Shown one piece after another: positions 7,203-10,452 of a stretch of DNA of 10,452 bases; within the stretch, counting starts at the first letter, position 1, and each line of letters begins with the position of its first letter. A program made the position numbers and the translations under genes. The DNA lies in assembly GCA_036396755.1 (NCBI GenBank), contig DASWKG010000046.1, positions 1-10,452 of the forward strand, given 5' to 3'. Under the pieces are notes generated by a model. It saw only the letters and a program-made list of their open reading frames with translations, was not told the DNA's origin and did not search any database. The stretch is from DASWKG01 sp036396755. GTDB lineage: Bacteria > Actinomycetota > UBA4738 > CALAEC01.

Positions 7203-8696
7203 ATGACACGCAAGGTCTCCCTGTTCGTCTTCGCCGGCCTGCTGGCCGCCGGCCTCCCGGTCGCCGGTCTCCCGGTCGCCGGCGCCCAGGAGCTCCCGCC
7301 CACCCCGCCGCGGAACCAGTGGTACGCGGCCAACGACTTCGGCTACTGGTCCGACGGCTCGCGCGTCCGCGTCGACGAGGCGTGCCTCGGGATCGAGGAC
7401 GAGCAGGAGCGGGTCGCGTGCTCGCTCGAGGCCTTCCGAGCCCGTCCGTTCGTGGTCATCGCGCTCACCGACACCGGGATCAACCCCTACCACCAGGAGT
7501 TCCGGGCGCCGGAGTTCACCCACCATCCGTCGACCTACATCGAGGGATACCCGGCCGCGCCCACGGCGCTCAACGTGTCGCTCGACGTGGCCGACGCGCA
7601 GGGCTATGACGCCGCGGTCGGCGCGGACGCGTCGCTCTGGAACGGCGTCGGGGGCAACAAGCTGTACTGGTTCCCCGGCACGCGCATCATCGGTGGATAC
7701 TCCTCGATCGTCGACGGCGCCGAGCGGATCCTGGACGACAACGGGCACGGCACCGGAACGTCCAGCGTCTCGTCGGGCCGCTGGTACGGCTCGAACCCCA
7801 ACGCCCTCATCGTGATGGTCGAGGGACTCGGCGATACGCCGCTCAACTGGGCGATGTCCCAGCCGTGGATCGACATCGTGACGAACTCGTGGGGGCCGTC
7901 TCTCGGCGGCCTCTCGACCGGGAGCGCCACCGCCAGCCGCGATGCCACCCGCCGCGGCCAGTCGGTGCTGTTCAGCGCCGGCAACGGCATGCGCAACACG
8001 AACTCCAGCGAGGCCTGGGGGGCCGTCGAGGACGCCACGGGCGTGGGCGACCCCTGCGACTGCAAGCTCCCGAACTCGAACCTGACGTTCACGAGCCACA
8101 ACAAGGGCCCGTCGTGGATCATGGCCGTCGGCGCCGCCTCCCCCGTGAACGGCCAGTCGCACTGGTGGCACGGCATCCCGCCCGACGTCTCGTCCTTCGG
8201 CTCGAAGTGGCGGGCCGCGTCGGCAACAGGGGTCCTCCACGAGCACAACCGCGACTTCGGGGGCACCTCGAACGCGTCGCCGACCACGGCCGGCGTGCTC
8301 TCGGCGATCATCGAGCGAGCGCGCGTCGCGCTCGGCGACACGGTTGCGGGGCAGAAGGCCGGCGCGGTGGTGGCCCAGGCGGCCACCGGGGTCACGCCCC
8401 CGGCGTCCGGGCCGCTCGCCGACGGCAAGCTGACCCGGGCCGAGGCGGAGGACCTCGTCCTGAAGACGGCGATGCCGGTGCCGTTCGACCCGGTCAAGGC
8501 GACCTGGGACTACGCCATCTACCCGACGACCCCGCTCTACTTCACCTACCAGGGCTACGGGATCGTCGACAAGACGTCGAAGGCCCTCGCGCTGAGCGTC
8601 CTCATGGGCGAGGCGGCGATGCCCGTGCGCACCGAGGTCGACGCCTGGATGGCCCAGCTCGACGCCGCCAGGAACGCCGTCTACGGCCAGCCCTAA
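7203..8696 (+). CDS. Secreted S8 (subtilisin-like) serine peptidase, second of the tandem pair
   Basis: The protein has 497 residues, the same length as its upstream neighbour and roughly two-thirds identical by eye along the whole chain, so the pair arose by tandem duplication. The signal peptide ends near VAGA and is lengthened by a repeated AGLPV unit. The catalytic set is kept: Asp90 (LTDTGINPYHQEF), His182 (DDNGHGTGTSS), Asn261 (FSAGNG) and Ser356 (GGTSNASP). Cysteines 61, 73, 285 and 287 match those of the first copy, supporting conserved disulfides in an exported enzyme. Compared with copy one, the loop just before the His motif is shorter, and the residue after the catalytic Ser is Asn rather than Cys. 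These differences may shift specificity, which is inference. It shares the long Asp-His spacing. A palindromic repeat begins five bases after its TAA. Confidence 0.9.
   Translation: MTRKVSLFVFAGLLAAGLPVAGLPVAGAQELPPTPPRNQWYAANDFGYWSDGSRVRVDEACLGIEDEQERVACSLEAFRARPFVVIALTDTGINPYHQEFRAPEFTHHPSTYIEGYPAAPTALNVSLDVADAQGYDAAVGADASLWNGVGGNKLYWFPGTRIIGGYSSIVDGAERILDDNGHGTGTSSVSSGRWYGSNPNALIVMVEGLGDTPLNWAMSQPWIDIVTNSWGPSLGGLSTGSATASRDATRRGQSVLFSAGNGMRNTNSSEAWGAVEDATGVGDPCDCKLPNSNLTFTSHNKGPSWIMAVGAASPVNGQSHWWHGIPPDVSSFGSKWRAASATGVLHEHNRDFGGTSNASPTTAGVLSAIIERARVALGDTVAGQKAGAVVAQAATGVTPPASGPLADGKLTRAEAEDLVLKTAMPVPFDPVKATWDYAIYPTTPLYFTYQGYGIVDKTSKALALSVLMGEAAMPVRTEVDAWMAQLDAARNAVYGQP
7248..7282 (+). repeat. 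15-bp tandem repeat inside a signal-peptide coding region
   Basis: Two 15-bp units (7248-7262 and 7263-7277) differ at one base and are followed by a partial unit GCCGG. They encode AGLPV-AGLPV-AG in the hydrophobic part of the second peptidase's signal peptide. The first peptidase lacks this repeat, so it arose after, or independently of, the gene duplication. Confidence 0.8.
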
Positions 8697-8701
8697 CCCC
8701 G

Positions 8702-8768
8702 CCCCCCTCCGTTCTGTTGACACTGGGCCTCGGAGAGCGAAGCTGGGTGTCAACAGAATGGAGGGGGG
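8702..8768. repeat. Palindromic hairpin repeat, copy 1 (left of the nuclease gene)
   Basis: Bases 8702-8723 pair with 8747-8768 over 22 positions with one mismatch (a G-T pair). The arm ends in GTTGACAC on the left and GTGTCAACAGAA on the right. A 3x3 internal loop follows, then a shorter inner stem of about six pairs (GCCTCG/CGAAGC, one mismatch) with a five-base loop. The outer ends are C6 and G6 runs. Two more copies with the same arm core lie at 9809-9867 and 9886-9932. It starts five bases after the stop of the second S8 gene. It may act as an RNA hairpin or terminator, but it has no T-run; a dispersed REP-like element is the better reading. Confidence 0.85.
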
Positions 8769-8847
8769 CCTGGCGCTTTGGCTCCCACCGGGAGGAGAGG
8801 CCACGCCTGCGGACGTTCGTGTCAGTGGCGCGTGATTGGCTCTCATC

Positions 8848-9798
8848 ATGGCGGTCCGCGCGTGGCCCGCGAAGGACGAACCGACCGGGGATGCCGACCT
8901 CCTCTGCGCCGCGGTGGCTCGCGGCCAGCACGGGGTGCTGTCCCGAGTCCAAGCGCTCGAGCGAGGGTTGTCGCCCGCGGCGGTTGATCGTCGGGTGGCG
9001 GCCGGGCGGTGGGAAACCATCTACCCGGGGGTCTTTCGGATCGCCGGAGCGCCGTCCTCCTGGGAGCAGCAGCTCATGGCCGCCGTCCTGCACGCGGGGC
9101 TGGGAGCCCTCGTCTCACATCGTGCGGCCGCCGCGCTGTGGAGCCTCGACGGGGCACAGCCAGGGCTGGTCGAGATCGCCACGCCCCGACGCCTCCGCGC
9201 CGAGGGCGTCCTGGCCCATCAAACGCGCCGCTCCCGGCTTCGCGCAGCGACGGTCGGGGCGATCCCGGTCACCGACGTTCCCCGGACGCTTCTCGACCTC
9301 GGCTCCGTGACCCGGCCGGCGATCGTGGAGCAGGCGCTCGACGACGCGCTGCGGCGCGGACTCTGCACCCTCGACGAGCTTCGGGTCCGGCTGAAGAGCG
9401 ACGGGGGCCGGGGCCGGCGGGGCGCCGGCGTCCTGCGGGCCCTGCTCGACGAGAGGGACCCGGCGTCGGCAGCGCACGAAAGCCTGCTCGAGACCCGCTT
9501 GGCACGCCTGATCGCCGACGCCTATCTGCCCCCACCGATCCCCCAGTACGAGGTGCGAGATGGCGCCCGGTTGATCGCCAGGGTCGACTTCGCCTGGCCC
9601 GACGAGCTGGTGGCGGTCGAGGCCGACGGCTATCGGTTCCACTCCGGCGCGGCGGCCTGGCGGCGCGACCGCGCGCGGCGGAACGAGCTGACGAGGCGGG
9701 GCTGGGGCGTCTTCCACGTGACCTGGCACGACGTGACCAAGCGCCCCAACGCGCTCATCCTCGAGCTGCGAGAGGCCCTCGGCCTCCCCCCGCTCTAG
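8848..9798 (+). CDS. AbiEi-like N-terminal domain fused to a DUF559 (VSR/PD-(D/E)XK-like) nuclease domain
   Basis: The protein has 316 residues from the ATG at 8848; a TTG at 8836 directly after an in-frame stop would add four, and neither has a clear Shine-Dalgarno. Residues about 15-60 (LLCAAVARGQHGVLSRVQAL, then a GRWETIYPGVFRI segment) match the winged-helix domain of AbiEi-family type IV antitoxins. A middle part (VSHRAAAALW, PVTDVPRTLLDLG) is usual in these proteins. The C-terminal part is DUF559-like: Glu211 and Glu215 in HESLLETRLARL, Asp247 in RVDFAWP, and Glu258 and Asp260 in VEADGYRFH, as expected for a PD-(D/E)XK-type metal site. No signal peptide is visible, so it is cytoplasmic. 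No AbiEii-type toxin partner is adjacent in the window. DNA cleavage, or DNA binding with repression, is plausible but unproven. It lies between copies of a hairpin repeat. Confidence 0.8.
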   Translation: MAVRAWPAKDEPTGDADLLCAAVARGQHGVLSRVQALERGLSPAAVDRRVAAGRWETIYPGVFRIAGAPSSWEQQLMAAVLHAGLGALVSHRAAAALWSLDGAQPGLVEIATPRRLRAEGVLAHQTRRSRLRAATVGAIPVTDVPRTLLDLGSVTRPAIVEQALDDALRRGLCTLDELRVRLKSDGGRGRRGAGVLRALLDERDPASAAHESLLETRLARLIADAYLPPPIPQYEVRDGARLIARVDFAWPDELVAVEADGYRFHSGAAAWRRDRARRNELTRRGWGVFHVTWHDVTKRPNALILELREALGLPPL

Positions 9799-9808
9799 CG
9801 ACGCAGGT

Positions 9809-9867
9809 CCCTCGTTTTGCTGACACTGAGCCTCGCCTTGCGAGGGTAGGTGTCAACAGAACGGGAG
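9809..9867. repeat. Palindromic hairpin repeat, copy 2 (right of the nuclease gene)
   Basis: Bases 9809-9826 pair with 9850-9867 with two mismatches and two G-T pairs. An inner CCTCG/CGAGG stem (9831-9835 with 9841-9845) has a five-base loop. The right arm carries the family core GTGTCAACAGAACGGGAGGG; the left arm is more decayed. It lies ten bases after the stop of the nuclease gene. Confidence 0.85.
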
Positions 9868-9885
9868 GGGGGGCATCCCGGCACA

Positions 9886-9932
9886 TTCCGTTGACACCCA
9901 GCCTCGCTATCCGAGGCTGGGTGTCAACAGAA
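9886..9932. repeat. Palindromic hairpin repeat, copy 3, in tandem with copy 2
   Basis: Bases 9890-9906 and 9912-9928 form a perfect 17-bp stem with a CTATC loop. Three further pairs (9886-9888 with 9930-9932) follow after one mismatch. The core GTTGACACCCAGCCTCG is the cleanest version of the family inner stem. It follows copy 2 by 18 bases and ends 22 bases before the stop of the minus-strand peptidase gene. Copies 2 and 3 thus fill the gap between two convergent genes and might also end transcription from both sides, though there are no T-runs. Confidence 0.9.
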
Positions 9933-9954
9933 CGGGAGAACGGGGGGGCGGGCG

Positions 9955-10452
9955 CTACGTGGCGAGGACCGCGTTGCTGATGACGAGGGCGAAGTCCTGG
10001 TCGGTCTCGTCGCCGGCGAAGGGGATGCCGTCGCCGGGGAGGTTGAAGGCCGAGACGGCGACCCGGTAGGCGCCCGACGGCGTCGGGATGAACACGTTCT
10101 CGACGTTGTTCACCCGGTCGGGGAAGCCGCCCGCCGCGGAGACGCCCTGTACGAACCGGTTCCCGTTGTAGACGGTCAGGCCGTCGGCCGACGTGACGCT
10201 GAGGTCGAGGTCGTTCACGAGCGCCGGGTTCGCGCCCGGCGCGCCCGGCGCATCGCTCCACGCGACCGTCACCTTCATCGGCTTGCTCGGGTCGGCCGGC
10301 GTCACGTTGACCGCGTGCTCGGCGCCGATCTCGTCGAGCACCACCGACTGGTCGACGTACATGCGCTGCTCGGCCGGGTCGAAGAGCGCCCCGACGTTCA
10401 CGCGGCCCCATCCCTCGTTCCGGTTCGGGATGTCCTTGGTGCCCATGTCGGT
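9955..10452 (-). CDS. S8 peptidase of KP-43 type, C-terminal part (5' end outside window)
   Basis: The minus-strand frame is open from the right edge to a TAG at 9957-9955, giving 165 visible residues. A Met codon at 10446-10444 is only an internal residue, because the frame and the similarity both continue upstream of it. The segment IPNRNEGWGRVNV matches the end of S8 catalytic domains of the KP-43 (alkaline, oxidation-stable) group. The rest matches that group's C-terminal jelly-roll: KVTVAWSDAPG, ALVNDLDLSV, NNVENVF, and the closing QDFALVISN. The catalytic triad lies outside the window, so activity cannot be judged. In known relatives this domain binds calcium and packs on the protease. 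The architecture differs from the tandem S8 pair, so it is not simply a third copy. It converges on the nuclease gene, with hairpin repeats between. Confidence 0.85.
   Translation of the reverse strand, partial: TDMGTKDIPNRNEGWGRVNVGALFDPAEQRMYVDQSVVLDEIGAEHAVNVTPADPSKPMKVTVAWSDAPGAPGANPALVNDLDLSVTSADGLTVYNGNRFVQGVSAAGGFPDRVNNVENVFIPTPSGAYRVAVSAFNLPGDGIPFAGDETDQDFALVISNAVLAT

Noticed and set aside
8790..8847. GGGAGGAGAGG (8790-8800) as the Shine-Dalgarno of the nuclease gene, or of a small gene starting at GTG 8819
   Set aside because: It is nearly 50 bases from the ATG at 8848 and is separated from it by an in-frame TGA at 8833-8835. The GTG frame at 8819 gives only an Arg-rich shadow protein.
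9861..9875. G-rich run as a possible G-quadruplex
   Set aside because: It is the end of the hairpin repeat's right arm in a GC-rich background, and four well-spaced G-tracts are not clearly present.

Overview
The window is very GC-rich, with G or C at nearly all third codon positions. It has AGGAGG-type ribosome binding sites, a GTG start, and several Sec-type signal peptides followed by large secreted proteins. This fits a high-GC actinobacterium (Actinomycetota), but nothing in the sequence fixes the lineage more closely. No rRNA, tRNA, CRISPR array, insertion sequence or replication origin was seen. No gene-free stretch exceeds 300 bases.

Layout. (1) Bases 1-813 are the 3' end of a LVIVD-type beta-propeller gene, closed by a strong intrinsic terminator (838-872). 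(2) A near-perfect dyad (888-915) precedes a three-gene plus-strand set at 969-5572. It encodes a glucose/sorbosone-dehydrogenase-like propeller fused to a type-1 copper cupredoxin domain, an FG-GAP/VCBS plus PQQ-like propeller protein, and an unrecognised 466-residue secreted protein. (3) A related copy of the dyad (5591-5618) precedes two tandem paralogous S8 (subtilisin-like) peptidases, both exactly 497 residues with intact catalytic residues. (4) From 8702 to 9932 lie three copies of a palindromic hairpin repeat sharing the arm sequence GTGTCAACAGAA. One copy lies on the left and two on the right of a gene for an AbiEi-type N-terminal domain fused to a DUF559 (VSR/PD-(D/E)XK-like) nuclease domain. 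(5) On the minus strand, 9955 to the right edge is the C-terminal beta-sandwich of a third, differently built S8 peptidase of KP-43 type.

How the parts fit (inference). Four of the eight genes carry clear signal peptides, a fifth (4172) has a likely one, and the two edge genes are truncated members of secreted families. The block therefore looks like an extracellular island of proteases, propellers and a possible copper/quinone redox enzyme. The AbiEi-DUF559 gene is the only evidently cytoplasmic one and sits between the hairpins like an inserted module. The most interesting signals are the hairpin family around the nuclease gene, the dyad shared by the two secretory gene sets, and the tandem S8 pair with an unusually long Asp-His spacing.
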